DNA from: Chryseobacterium sp. W4I1 | Lineage (GTDB): Bacteria; Bacteroidota; Bacteroidia; Flavobacteriales; Weeksellaceae | Length of the DNA: 64,000 bases | Assembly: GCF_030816115.1 (NCBI RefSeq) | Contig: NZ_JAUSXQ010000001.1 | Coordinates: 868,001-932,000 of the forward strand | Direction of reading: 5' to 3' | Shown: one piece after another, positions 54,028 to 62,900 of the stretch | Position numbering within the stretch: position 1 is the first letter of the stretch | How the letters are laid out: each line of letters opens with the position of its first letter | Translations under genes and position numbers: made by a program | The notes under the pieces: generated by a model | The model's database searches: none | Told to the model about the DNA's origin: nothing | What the model saw: only the letters and a program-made list of their open reading frames with translations

Positions 54028-55536
54028 ATGCAAATAGAAACGAGACCCCTGACTGTTCAGGATTATGATGAACTGGTAGTAACAATGAAGCGTGCATATC
54101 CACAAATGTCAGAATCGATATGGTCCAAAAAAAGCATCGAAAAACTTACTAAAATATTTCCTAAAGGTCAGATATGCATTACAGTAGACGGGAAATTGGC
54201 TGCCGTAGCCCTTTCCATTATTGTGAACTATGATGAATTTGGGGATGACCATACTTATGTGGATATTACTGGAAATTATACCTTCAATACCCATCTTTCA
54301 ACCGGAAATGTACTTTATGGAATCGAAGTTTTTGTAGATCCCGAGTTTCGTGAGCTGCGTCTGGGAAGAAGATTGTACGATGCCAGAAAAGAATTATGCG
54401 AACTGCTTAATCTGAAGTCCATTATTCTTGGTGGAAGGATCCCGAACTACCATAAATACAGTGACGAACTTTCTCCAAGAGAATACATCCGAAGAGTAAG
54501 AGATAAGGAAATTTACGATCCTGTACTGTCTTTCCAGCTTTCCAATAACTTCCTTCCCATAAAGATTCTGAAGAAATATCTTCCCGAAGATGAATCATCA
54601 CTGGAAAACGCCGTTTTGCTGCAATGGAATAATATTTATTACAGTAAAAAGCCTAATACTATGCAGGACAGTATCATCCGTCTGGGATTGGTACAGTGGC
54701 AGATGAGACATTTTAAAAATATTGATGCCTTCTACGAACAGGTGGAATTTTTTGTGAATGTAATGGGCGACTATAAATCAGATTTTGTACTCTTTCCTGA
54801 ACTCTTCAACACGCCTTTGCTGGCCCCTTTCAATAAGCTTTCGGAAAGAGACAGTATGATAGAGCTGGCTAAGCTTAGTGAAGAAATCAAGAATAGAATT
54901 TCCGAACTGGCGATCAGCTATAATGTTAATATTATTTCAGGAAGTATGCCTGTTTTCGAGAGTGAAACGAATGATCTGTATAATGTAAGCTATCTGCTTC
55001 ATAGAGACGGCCGCATCGACGAATACCGTAAAGTTCACATCACACCTAACGAAAGAAAGTATTACGGAATGAAAGGCGGAAACGAAATAAGAGTTTTTGA
55101 TACCGATTGTGGAAAAATAGGTCTTGTGATCTGCTATGACGTAGAATTCCCCGAACTTCCGAGAATTCTCGCTGATCAGGGAATGAAAATTCTTTTTGTA
55201 CCCTATCTTACAGACACACAAAATGCTTACATCAGAGTACGTCATTGTGCAGCGGCAAGAGCAATTGAAAATGAATGTTATGTAGCGATTGCAGGATGTG
55301 TAGGAAACCTGCCGGGTGTGAATAATATGGATATCCAGTTTGGACAGGCCGCTGTATTTACCCCTTCAGATTTTGCTTTCCCGTCCAATGCGATAAAAGG
55401 AGAAGCAACTCCTAATACGGAAATGACCCTCATTGTAGATGTTGACCTTAATTTATTGAAAGATCTCCACCATAATGGCTCTGTACAGGTGATGAATGAC
55501 CGTAGAAAAGACCTTTATGAAACCTATCTCAGGTAA
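54028..55536 (+). CDS. GNAT acetyltransferase / carbon-nitrogen hydrolase fusion
   Basis: A 502-residue fusion found across Bacteroidota. The N-terminal GNAT domain (about 1-175) has YGIEVFVDPEFRELRLGRRL, the acetyl-CoA loop. The C-terminal nitrilase-like amidase (about 215-502) has the full catalytic triad: E258 in LFPELFN, K335 in YRKVHITP and C369 in VICYDVEFPE. It probably hydrolyses a small amide and acetylates a linked substrate; the actual substrates are unknown. It is monocistronic, with a terminator at 55559-55583. Confidence 0.93.
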   Translation: MQIETRPLTVQDYDELVVTMKRAYPQMSESIWSKKSIEKLTKIFPKGQICITVDGKLAAVALSIIVNYDEFGDDHTYVDITGNYTFNTHLSTGNVLYGIEVFVDPEFRELRLGRRLYDARKELCELLNLKSIILGGRIPNYHKYSDELSPREYIRRVRDKEIYDPVLSFQLSNNFLPIKILKKYLPEDESSLENAVLLQWNNIYYSKKPNTMQDSIIRLGLVQWQMRHFKNIDAFYEQVEFFVNVMGDYKSDFVLFPELFNTPLLAPFNKLSERDSMIELAKLSEEIKNRISELAISYNVNIISGSMPVFESETNDLYNVSYLLHRDGRIDEYRKVHITPNERKYYGMKGGNEIRVFDTDCGKIGLVICYDVEFPELPRILADQGMKILFVPYLTDTQNAYIRVRHCAAARAIENECYVAIAGCVGNLPGVNNMDIQFGQAAVFTPSDFAFPSNAIKGEATPNTEMTLIVDVDLNLLKDLHHNGSVQVMNDRRKDLYETYLR

Positions 55537-55558
55537 GTAATATATTTAAATAGAATAT

Positions 55559-55583
55559 CCTGTCCGTTGGGCAGGGTTTTTTT
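55559..55583 (+). terminator. Terminator of the GNAT-nitrilase gene
   Basis: A 7-bp stem CCTGTCC/GGGCAGG (one T-G pair) with a GTT loop, followed by seven T residues. Confidence 0.75.
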
Positions 55584-55611
55584 ATGGTTTAATCTGGATT
55601 AAAAATAAAAA

Positions 55612-55633
55612 AGAGCAGATAAGAATCTGCTCT
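55612..55633 (-). terminator. Terminator of the Cys-rich peptide gene
   Basis: On the minus strand a 9-bp stem AGAGCAGAT/ATCTGCTCT is followed by TTTTTTATTTTT, 14 bases past the stop of the small gene at 55647-55805. Confidence 0.8.
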
Positions 55634-55646
55634 ATATTTAAGTTCA

Positions 55647-55805
55647 TTACTGTGGGCATATAACTGCCGGACAAATCAGTCTCGGACATCTTGGCCTTCC
55701 GTCAGTAGGGCAGCATTCATTTGAACAGTTGCCGATAATGATGCCACTTCCTGAAATTCCTTTTAATTGTTCTCTTGATAATTTGTTGTTACGTAAATTT
55801 TTCAT
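55647..55805 (-). CDS. Short Cys-rich bacteriocin-like peptide with leader
   Basis: A 52-codon gene with its own terminator. The peptide starts MKNLRNNKLSREQLKGISGS, which looks like the conserved leader of the bacteriocin-like small peptides found in this group: a helical LSREQLK part followed by a glycine-containing cleavage-like site. The C-terminal core is rich in cysteine and proline (NECCPTDGRPRCPRLICPAV), with six cysteines in all (27, 31, 32, 40, 45, 50). I see no maturation enzyme or exporter gene nearby. Bacteriocin activity is not shown; the call rests on the leader pattern. Confidence 0.75.
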   Translation of the reverse strand: MKNLRNNKLSREQLKGISGSGIIIGNCSNECCPTDGRPRCPRLICPAVICPQ

Positions 55806-55963
55806 TTTCTAATATTTTTAGGTTAGCTTGTAATTTGTTGGCTACTAATATAAAAAAATATTTTTAATAGCCTGCTTTAAATTTTTTTCCTAATATTTTT
55901 ATCATTTTTTTTTGATATTCCGCTGAAATTACTATCTTCACTAATCAATTTAAATAAATAATA

Positions 55964-56167
55964 ATGACAGGAACAGTAAAATGGTTTAACGAGACAAAAG
56001 GTTTTGGTTTTATCACACCAGACGGAGGCGGAAACGATATTTTTTGCCATCATTCAGCCATTCAGGCTTCAGGCTTAAGATCTCTAAAAGAAGGTCAGAC
56101 GGTTGAGTTTGATATCAAAGAAGGTAAAAAAGGACCTGAAGCAGACAATGTTAAAGTAGTAGGTTAA
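55964..56167 (+). CDS. Cold-shock protein (CspA family)
   Basis: A 67-residue single-stranded nucleic-acid-binding protein of the OB fold. RNP1 ([11 protein letters not shown]) and RNP2 (DIFCHHSAI) are both present, within the classic [15 protein letters not shown] start. It acts as an RNA chaperone; whether it is cold-induced cannot be read here. TATCTTCA about 30 bases upstream is a weak -7 match. A strong terminator follows. Confidence 0.97.
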   Translation: MTGTVKWFNETKGFGFITPDGGGNDIFCHHSAIQASGLRSLKEGQTVEFDIKEGKKGPEADNVKVVG

Positions 56168-56194
56168 TCCCTTATTAAAATATTGTTAAAGTAT

Positions 56195-56220
56195 AACCGC
56201 CATATTTTGGCGGTTTTTTT
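56195..56220 (+). terminator. Terminator of the csp gene
   Basis: An 8-bp stem AACCGCCA/TGGCGGTT with a 5-base loop and a T run. Confidence 0.85.
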
Positions 56221-56332
56221 GTGATTTGTTATCACGCATAATGTTTTTACCGGTAGCATTTATAGGTATCCAAATTAAAAACACCAATAGGAACAATTTT
56301 TGGAGTAATTTGCACCAACTATTTACAAATAT

Positions 56333-57982
56333 ATGTTTGACAAGCAGCAAAGAAAACTGAAAAGATCAGCCAGACTTATCTCCGTACTGAGCAAATACGG
56401 CTTTAAAGATATGCTGGCAAGAATGAATACCGGAAATAAGCAGGAGCAGATCTCCACCGATCCGGATGAGATCATTTCCAAAGGAACAGTATATGAGAGA
56501 ATCAGACTGGTATTGGAAGAGCTTGGGCCTACCTTTGTAAAGCTTGGTCAGACATTCAGCAACAGGGAAGATCTTCTTCCGCCCGAACTGATCCAGGAGC
56601 TTCAGAAGCTTCAGGATAAAGTAGATGTGATAGATATGGATGTAGAGGAAATTCTCGAAAATGAATTCAATATATCAGTCAAAGACCACTTTCAGGAAAT
56701 TCAGAAAAAACCTTTGGCTACTGCATCTATTGCACAGGTTTATAAAGCCATTCTCAAGGATGGAAGTCCCGTGATTCTGAAGTTTAAAAAACCTGATGTT
56801 CAGGCCATTATAGAAGACGATTTGTTACTTATAAAGGACCTGGAAAAATTAATTTCTGCTTATTCGGAAATTGGTGAAAAACTCAATCTGAAACAGGCCA
56901 TTTCCACCTTTGAAAAATCTTTACTGGAGGAAGTTTCCCTGATCAACGAAAAAGACAATATTCTTCAGTTTGCCCGTAACTTTAAAGGGAATAAAGAAAC
57001 TTATGTTCCGAAGATCTATGAAGATTTTTCGAATAATAATATCCTCTGTATGGAGTTTATTGACGGCATTAAAGTCACTGATAAAGCTGAGCTTTTAGCC
57101 AATACTATTGATCCGGTAAAGGTTTCCGAAGTGGGATTGAGGTTATTTGTTTCTCAGATCCTTGATTACGGTTTTTTCCATGCAGATCCGCATGCCGGAA
57201 ATATCTTAGTGAAAAAGGATGGAAAAATTGTTTTTATCGACTTTGGTGCCGTAGGAAAGATTCAACCTAATGATAAAGAAATCCTCGAAAAGCTGATCGT
57301 AAGTTTTGTAGCAAAAAATCCCCATAAAATTGTCAGGTATCTTAAAAAAATGGCTGTGAGCTATGAAATTCCGGACGAAAGACGATTTGAAAATGATGTG
57401 GAAGATATTCTGAATTTTGTTCACAGCTCCTCGCTGCAGGACATCAATGTTCAGGTGATCATCAATAAGATGAAAGATATTCTGAAGGACAACAGGCTGC
57501 ACATGCCGGATTATTTTTATCTTCTGTTTAAAGGAATCAGTCTGATAGAAGGCGTTGGAAGAACCATCAATCCCGAGCTGGACATTGCGAAAAGCCTTCA
57601 TCCATATACCCGGAAGATTTTAACCAAAAAGATCAGTCCTAAGAATCTTTTGAAAACAGGGATGGACAGAATGATGAATTTCACGGATAATGTAGATGAA
57701 ATTCCTAAAGAACTCAGATCTGTTCTTCAAAAACTGGATGACAATAAATTTACGATTTCCAGTGAGATCAAAAATATTGAGAAAACAAACCAGCTGATCA
57801 AATCAAGCATAATCAATTTAATTTTGGCGATGATCCTCGGAGCCAATATCATTGCTACTTCTATTGTTTTCGCTTCCGAATCCGGACCGCGAATAGGAGA
57901 GCTGTCTTTAGTTGCGGTGCTGGGGTTTGTCTTTTCTATAATTTTGGTTTTAGTACTTTTACTTAGGGTAACAAGAAAATAA
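56333..57982 (+). CDS. UbiB/AarF/ABC1-family atypical kinase
   Basis: A 549-residue atypical protein-kinase-like ATPase. Signature elements are KLGQ in GPTFVKLGQTFSNREDLLP, the alanine-rich nucleotide loop PLATASIAQVYKAIL, FFHADPHAGNILV and VFIDFGAVG (DFG equivalent). Two C-terminal membrane helices (about 495-515 and 525-545) anchor it in the inner membrane. In menaquinone-using Bacteroidota its role is unclear; relatives support quinone biosynthesis. It is monocistronic. Confidence 0.92.
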   Translation: MFDKQQRKLKRSARLISVLSKYGFKDMLARMNTGNKQEQISTDPDEIISKGTVYERIRLVLEELGPTFVKLGQTFSNREDLLPPELIQELQKLQDKVDVIDMDVEEILENEFNISVKDHFQEIQKKPLATASIAQVYKAILKDGSPVILKFKKPDVQAIIEDDLLLIKDLEKLISAYSEIGEKLNLKQAISTFEKSLLEEVSLINEKDNILQFARNFKGNKETYVPKIYEDFSNNNILCMEFIDGIKVTDKAELLANTIDPVKVSEVGLRLFVSQILDYGFFHADPHAGNILVKKDGKIVFIDFGAVGKIQPNDKEILEKLIVSFVAKNPHKIVRYLKKMAVSYEIPDERRFENDVEDILNFVHSSSLQDINVQVIINKMKDILKDNRLHMPDYFYLLFKGISLIEGVGRTINPELDIAKSLHPYTRKILTKKISPKNLLKTGMDRMMNFTDNVDEIPKELRSVLQKLDDNKFTISSEIKNIEKTNQLIKSSIINLILAMILGANIIATSIVFASESGPRIGELSLVAVLGFVFSIILVLVLLLRVTRK

Positions 57983-58049
57983 GAAGTTAGAGGCTAGAAT
58001 TAGCTGTTGAATATGAAATCCACATTCCGAAACCTAAAAACGACAACCT

Positions 58050-58559
58050 ATGAAAAAACTTATTCTAATGGCCCTTAGCATCTGCAGTTCAATACTTATG
58101 GGTCAGAAAACATCCGAAGAAGGAGTATTAGGAGATTTTGATGGTAATGGCACAAAAGAATATGCTTATACAAAAGTGAGTGACTGCAGTGACGGATGTG
58201 ACGGGAAATGTGAAACAACCATTTATTTCAGTGACAAAAAAATAAAAACGTTTATAATTTTACCTGCCAATGGCGGTGCATTATATAACCTGGGAGATCT
58301 TAACGGGGACGGAAAAGATGAGATCGGTTTTTATCCGGGCTGGTGTACAAGTTGCTGGCACGCTTTTCATGTATATACGCTTAGTAATAACAGCTGGAAG
58401 CCTTTAGTCCCTTCTATTTCCACACACTGTTCACAATGGGAAGAAGAAAAATTTCCTATCAGAAAAGACCCTAAAAAGAAAGGCTATGTGATTATTACAT
58501 CAAGCAAGTGGGAGGATGATGATATCAAAATTAAAAGTGAAGGTGTAAAGGTGAATTAA
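58050..58559 (+). CDS. Secreted Cys-rich protein with VCBS/FG-GAP-like DG motifs
   Basis: The 169-residue protein has a signal peptide (to LMGQ). The mature part has two calcium-loop-like segments, GDFDGNGTKEYAYT and GDLNGDGKDEIGFY, as in FG-GAP/VCBS propeller repeats, plus several cysteines (DCSDGCDGKCETT, WCTSCWHAF) that could form disulfides. It looks like an exported calcium-binding protein. I do not recognise the specific family. The gap after the kinase gene is only about 70 bases, and the relation between the two is unclear. Confidence 0.7.
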   Translation: MKKLILMALSICSSILMGQKTSEEGVLGDFDGNGTKEYAYTKVSDCSDGCDGKCETTIYFSDKKIKTFIILPANGGALYNLGDLNGDGKDEIGFYPGWCTSCWHAFHVYTLSNNSWKPLVPSISTHCSQWEEEKFPIRKDPKKKGYVIITSSKWEDDDIKIKSEGVKVN

Positions 58560-58702
58560 GTTTTAATATGGATTTTTGTGATGCTGGATTATAAGTTTCG
58601 AGTCTGGAAACTGAAATCTTACGTCTGATATGTAAGTATGATTCATAACTTGCTTCACGTGAATGAGTTGTATATTGTTCTGTGTAAATAAACCTAAATA
58701 CC

Positions 58703-58710
58703 TATCTTTG
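58703..58710 (+). promoter_or_regulatory. -7 promoter element of the helicase gene
   Basis: TATCTTTG, an exact match, ends four bases before the helicase ATG, so the transcript should start at or within the start codon. A TTG at 58675-58677 is 25 bases upstream, slightly far for the usual spacing. Confidence 0.5.
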
Positions 58711-58714
58711 CACC

Positions 58715-60067
58715 ATGGAAAAACTCACTTTTGCAGATTTTGACCTTCCGGTTAAAATTCTTGATGTTTTAGCGGATCTGGAATTATTCGAGCCTACACC
58801 TATCCAGGAGAAGAGCATTGGCCCTATACTTTCAGGGAGAGATGTCATGGGAATCGCACAAACCGGAACCGGAAAAACATTAGCCTATCTTTTACCCGTT
58901 CTTAAAACATGGAAATACAACAAAGCAGGGAATCCTACTGTTTTGATTCTTGTTCCTACAAGAGAACTGGTAGTACAGGTAGCTGAAATTGTTGAGAAAC
59001 TGACAGAAAATATCACTGCAAGGGTGATCGGAATATATGGAGGAAAAAATATCAATACACAAAAGCTGTTATTTAATGATGGTTGCGATATTTTGGTAGG
59101 AACTCCGGGAAGGGTAATGGATCTTGCTATTGACAATGCGATTTCATTAAAAGAAGTACAGAAGCTGATTATTGATGAGTTTGATGAGATGCTGAACTTA
59201 GGTTTCAGACCGCAGCTTACCCATATTTTCGAAATGATGAAGCCGAAGAGACAGAATATTCTTTTTTCAGCTACCATGACGGAAGCTGTGGATGAAATGC
59301 TGGATCAGTACTTTGCCAATCCAATAGAAATTTCACTGGCAAAATCCGGGACACCTCTTGAAAAAATTGAACAGACCGCTTATAAAGTGGAAAATTTTAA
59401 TACCAAAATCAATCTTCTTGAGCATTTATTGAAAACTAACGAAGATATGTCTAAGGTGTTGATTTTCAATAACAATAAGAAACATGCCGATCTTTTGTTT
59501 GCTAAAATTGATGAACTTTTCCCTGGGCAGTTTGATGTGATCCACTCCAATAAATCTCAGAACTACAGGCTTAAAGCTATGAAAAGTTTTGAAAACGAAG
59601 AGGTTAGAGGATTGATTACCACCGATGTAATGGCTAGAGGTCTTGATATTTCAAATATTACCCATGTAATCAATTTTGAAACTCCAGATATTCCTGAACA
59701 ATATATTCATAGAATAGGAAGAACGGGTAGGGCAGACAAAGATGGTAAAGCGGTGACATTTGTAACCAAAAAAGAAGAAACTCTGATTCTGGACATTGAA
59801 TTATTAATGGATAAAGCTTTAAAATTCAATGATTTCCCTGAAGAAGTTAAAATAAATCCTAAAAAAATCGCCTCTGAAGAAGATCAGATCGTGATGAAAA
59901 ATCCGGCACAGGTAAAACTGAATGACGGAGGTGGAGCTTTCCACGAGAAAAAGGATAAAAATAAAAAAGAAAACTGGGGAGGCCCTTCAAAAAGAAAAGC
60001 ACCCAAGAAGTTTGGAGCCAACAGAGCCCAACAGAAAACAATTTCAAAGTCTAAAAGAAAAAAATAA
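58715..60067 (+). CDS. DEAD-box RNA helicase
   Basis: An ATP-dependent RNA helicase of the RhlE/DeaD type, 450 residues. The Q motif (FEPTPIQEKSI), motif I AQTGTGKTLAY, Ia PTRELV, a DEAD box read as DEFD (LIIDEFDEMLNL), motif III SAT, and motif VI HRIGRTGR are all present. The C-terminal tail (about 375-450) is very basic (KKDKNKKENWGGPSKRKAPK) and probably binds RNA. The fourth DEAD position is D, as in the motif itself; the third is F in place of A, a mild deviation. The promoter predicts a leaderless transcript. Confidence 0.95.
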   Translation: MEKLTFADFDLPVKILDVLADLELFEPTPIQEKSIGPILSGRDVMGIAQTGTGKTLAYLLPVLKTWKYNKAGNPTVLILVPTRELVVQVAEIVEKLTENITARVIGIYGGKNINTQKLLFNDGCDILVGTPGRVMDLAIDNAISLKEVQKLIIDEFDEMLNLGFRPQLTHIFEMMKPKRQNILFSATMTEAVDEMLDQYFANPIEISLAKSGTPLEKIEQTAYKVENFNTKINLLEHLLKTNEDMSKVLIFNNNKKHADLLFAKIDELFPGQFDVIHSNKSQNYRLKAMKSFENEEVRGLITTDVMARGLDISNITHVINFETPDIPEQYIHRIGRTGRADKDGKAVTFVTKKEETLILDIELLMDKALKFNDFPEEVKINPKKIASEEDQIVMKNPAQVKLNDGGGAFHEKKDKNKKENWGGPSKRKAPKKFGANRAQQKTISKSKRKK

Positions 60068-60070
60068 TAG

Positions 60071-60099
60071 AAAAAGGTCTGGAAATCCAGACCTTTTTT
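60071..60099 (+). terminator. Helicase terminator (bidirectional)
   Basis: A 9-bp stem AGGTCTGGA/TCCAGACCT with a 2-base apex, A run before and T run after, between the convergent helicase and SGNH genes. Confidence 0.8.
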
Positions 60100-60119
60100 A
60101 TTGGTATCAGTATGTGGTA

Positions 60120-60776
60120 CTATTTCATATAAGGTTTCATGACCTTCGCCCAAACTTCATATCCTTCGGGAGTCAGGTGAAGCATATCTTCCACAAAAAG
60201 ATCTCTTCTTACATTCCCATTAGAATCTTCCATGGCTTTAGTAATATCAATGAACGCTGCATGAGGTTCCTTTTTCATGAAAGCGGCGATCTTTTTATTT
60301 GTTTCTTTCATCTGCGGCCATAGAATTTCGCGGCTCGGAGAATATTTTATTGAAATAAAATCAACCTCGATATTTGGAAATCTTTTACGAATCTTTTGAT
60401 AAAAGGTTTTAAATCTGTTAACCACTATTTTGGCTTTCAGATCATGGTTGTCTGCAAAATCATTATCGCCGCAGTAGATAATAATCTGTTTAGGCTGATA
60501 AGGGCTCAGTAAGTCATCAGCAAAATCATTCAGGTCCGTCATTCTTGATCCTCCAAAACCCCTGTTGATAATTGTTTTATCAGGGAAATAGCTGGCAACA
60601 TCCGTCCATTTTGTAAAAGAGGAACTTCCAATCAGAAGGATTGCATCTTTAGGCGGTGCATTCTCTTGATCAAGTTTTTTGAAATTCTGAATGTCCTGCC
60701 AGAACATAGGCTTTTTTTCCTGTGAGAAGGATAGGGCAAAATACAGCAGCATAAATGCTGAAAGAATCTTCTTCAT
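60120..60776 (-). CDS. SGNH/GDSL-family secreted hydrolase
   Basis: An esterase/lipase-like enzyme, 218 residues from the ATG at 60776, which places the signal peptide (MKKILSAFMLLYFALSFSQ) at the N terminus; a start at 60851 would put 25 residues in front of it. SGNH blocks are seen: ILLIGSSSFTKW (the serine region), the glycine in NRGFGGSRMTDL, YCGDNDFAD (the asparagine region) and DMLHLTPEGYEVW with the D-x-x-H pair. It resembles the PAF-acetylhydrolase-like group. The substrate is unknown. Confidence 0.88.
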   Translation of the reverse strand: MKKILSAFMLLYFALSFSQEKKPMFWQDIQNFKKLDQENAPPKDAILLIGSSSFTKWTDVASYFPDKTIINRGFGGSRMTDLNDFADDLLSPYQPKQIIIYCGDNDFADNHDLKAKIVVNRFKTFYQKIRKRFPNIEVDFISIKYSPSREILWPQMKETNKKIAAFMKKEPHAAFIDITKAMEDSNGNVRRDLFVEDMLHLTPEGYEVWAKVMKPYMK

Positions 60777-60810
60777 TGTAATCAATTTAAAAATAAGTAT
60801 AAATTTAATG

Positions 60811-60838
60811 AAAAACTCCCGATAAAATCGAGAGTTTT
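60811..60838 (-). terminator. Terminator after the lipoprotein gene
   Basis: On the minus strand AAAACTCTCGAT pairs with ATCGGGAGTTTT (one mismatch) across a TTT loop, 25 bases after the gene at 60863. Confidence 0.65.
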
Positions 60839-60862
60839 GGTTTATCTTCAAAATAGAAATCT

Positions 60863-61330
60863 CTATTTATCTTTTTTATATGTAATATAAGTCAGGTCAG
60901 CTATCTCATCACCATTAAAGTCAGAAGCACCGAACAGCTGTGCTATTTTCAGATCCTGATTCGTTAAAATTTCTACTCTATAAGCTCTTTCGCTGTCGTT
61001 GTCATATTTAATGCCTAAAAGCTTGGTCTCTTCAGAATAAGTATATTTTCCTTCGGTTTTCCCGCTTTCATTACATTCCAGGCCTGTCCCTGAATAAGAG
61101 GTATAGCTGGTAAAATAGTCAGATCTGAAGTGCAGTGTATTTTTAGCCGAACATCCGGAAGGTACCTCGGTACTAATTACTGTTTTATTGTCTTTTCCGG
61201 AAATAATTTCTGTTTTGATCACCTTCCAATCCCCGCTCATCATTTCCAACTCATAGGCTTCAATGTTGTCATCTTTACAGGAATTTAGGGCAAGAGCAGA
61301 AAAGGCAAATAAAAGTAGCTGTTTTTTCAT
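60863..61330 (-). CDS. Small lipoprotein, lipocalin-like (tentative)
   Basis: 155 residues from the ATG at 61330; a GTG two codons upstream is less likely. The lipoprotein signal ends ALALNSC, cysteine 18. The mature part, SGDWKVIKTEIISGKDNKTV and later TLHFRSDYFTSYTSYSGTG, reads like the repeated strands of lipocalin-like domains in Bacteroidota (a W-K-V motif, then strand pairs). It probably sits in the outer membrane. No ligand can be inferred. It is monocistronic. Confidence 0.7.
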   Translation of the reverse strand: MKKQLLLFAFSALALNSCKDDNIEAYELEMMSGDWKVIKTEIISGKDNKTVISTEVPSGCSAKNTLHFRSDYFTSYTSYSGTGLECNESGKTEGKYTYSEETKLLGIKYDNDSERAYRVEILTNQDLKIAQLFGASDFNGDEIADLTYITYKKDK

Positions 61331-61587
61331 TATCACAAATTTTAGAATATGCTAAAATATAAATAAATTTGAAATATCTATAATGAAATCATGCTTTTTT
61401 AAACGAATGTTTATAAATAAAAGAATTTTACATTATCAAGCCGGAGGAGAAAGCGGATAATCTGTTTTTTAACGAATTATTGCCAATGGTGAATCTTTGC
61501 TCCGCCAGTAAAAGTGAATATTCCCATACATTATAAGCCTATCATTCACATTTCATAATTCATCATCCACCTCCTCCTCCGATCTTT
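61331..61587. other. Intergenic region, no gene seen
   Basis: About 257 bases between the lipoprotein gene and the Fe-ADH stop. It includes CCAATGGTGAATCTTTGC near 61484-61501, similar to the phrase at 25690. No promoter or gene is convincing. Confidence 0.35.
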
Positions 61588-62751
61588 TTAATAGCTCATT
61601 TCCACAATCTTATAAGCATCCTGAGGCGTTAATTTTTTATACTCCCCAAGACCAGACCAGTTTCTGTCTGTGAATGCTTTTTCTACTCTTTCAGCGGTCC
61701 CTTTATAATCTTCCGTATATTCAGAAAGTTTGGTTTTAATGTCAAGGCTGTGGAAAAATTCCTCCATTTTTTTAATTCCAAGTTCCGCTTTTTCCTCTAC
61801 CGTTCCATCCTTGATTCCCCAAACTCTTTCAGCATATTGAGCTAGTTTTCCTTTCTTCGTTTCAAAGTTATAGCGGTAGTGGGAAGGAGCAATAACGGCT
61901 AAAGTTCTTGCGTGGTCAATTCCGAAATAAGCAGTCAACTCATGTCCCATAGCATGAACTGCCCAATCCGTGATCACTCCTTTCTGGATAAGCCCGTTCA
62001 GCGCCATTGTACAGCACCACATAAAATTCCCGGCAGCGTCATAATTAAAATCATCAGCCAGCACTTTTGGAGCCGTTTCCTGAAGGCTGATCAGGATGCT
62101 TTCTGCAATTCTTTCCTGAAGATCCGCAGAAGAAGGTGCCGTCATATACTGTTCCAGCACATGAGTGTAAGCATCTGTAATTCCGTTCACGATCTGGTTT
62201 TTAGGAATTGTTCTGATCACTTCAGGATCTAAAACTGAAAACTGTGGGAAAAGCCCTGGTCCGCCTGAAGATAATTTTTCATTGGTTTCTCTTCTCGAAA
62301 TCACATATCCTGAATTCATTTCAGAACCAGTTGCCGGCAATGTCAGGATACTTCCGAAAGGCATTCCCTTGCCTTCAAATGTTCTTACTGAATTTTTAAG
62401 AATTTCCCAAGGCTCACCGTCATAGTTGGCAGCTGCTGAAAGGAATTTAGTTCCGTCGATTACAGATCCTCCGCCAACAGCAAGAAGATAATTAATATTT
62501 TTTTCTTTGATAAAGCTTAAAGCATTCACCAGAACTTCATATTCAGGATTGGCAGGAATACCTCCGAACTCATACAGATCATGATCTTTCAAGGCTTCTT
62601 TTACCTGATCGTAAACACCGTTGTTCTTGATGCTTCCGCCACCGTAAATCATTAATATTTTGGCATCTTTTGGAACCTCACGGGAGATTTTAGCGATCTC
62701 ACCTTTTCCAAAAAGTATTTTTGTCGGATTTTTAAATTCGAAATTAAGCAT
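61588..62751 (-). CDS. Iron-containing alcohol dehydrogenase (YqhD/BDH-like)
   Basis: A group III metal-dependent alcohol dehydrogenase, NADPH-preferring in most YqhD relatives, likely reducing aldehydes. 387 residues from the ATG at 62751 (MLNFEFKNPTKILFGKGEIA). Motifs are the nucleotide loop AVGGGSVIDGTKFL, LTLPATGSEMNSG, and the metal-binding histidines in AVHAMGHELTAYFGIDHART. A start at 62784 would add 11 residues, but a perfect -7 promoter box falls inside that extension. It is monocistronic. Confidence 0.93.
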   Translation of the reverse strand: MLNFEFKNPTKILFGKGEIAKISREVPKDAKILMIYGGGSIKNNGVYDQVKEALKDHDLYEFGGIPANPEYEVLVNALSFIKEKNINYLLAVGGGSVIDGTKFLSAAANYDGEPWEILKNSVRTFEGKGMPFGSILTLPATGSEMNSGYVISRRETNEKLSSGGPGLFPQFSVLDPEVIRTIPKNQIVNGITDAYTHVLEQYMTAPSSADLQERIAESILISLQETAPKVLADDFNYDAAGNFMWCCTMALNGLIQKGVITDWAVHAMGHELTAYFGIDHARTLAVIAPSHYRYNFETKKGKLAQYAERVWGIKDGTVEEKAELGIKKMEEFFHSLDIKTKLSEYTEDYKGTAERVEKAFTDRNWSGLGEYKKLTPQDAYKIVEMSY

Positions 62752-62771
62752 TGTTGTAAATTTATTAGATT

Positions 62772-62779
62772 CAAATTTA
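62772..62779 (-). promoter_or_regulatory. -7 promoter element of the Fe-ADH gene
   Basis: The minus strand reads TAAATTTG, an exact consensus match, 20 bases before the ATG at 62751. It supports that start over the ATG at 62784. Confidence 0.55.
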
Positions 62780-62900
62780 CGCATTGCATTATGAAAATTG
62801 AGTTAATGAAATTCTAAAATTACTATCAGAGTCTTTTATAATAACAATTTAAAATATACCTGTTTTTGCTTGGGGACACTGTTGATTTTTATTTACCCCT

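Noticed and set aside
61383..61460. 25-codon plus-strand ORF in the gap before the Fe-ADH gene
   Set aside because: There is no promoter box and no terminator, and the composition looks random; unlike the unit at 46894 nothing supports it.
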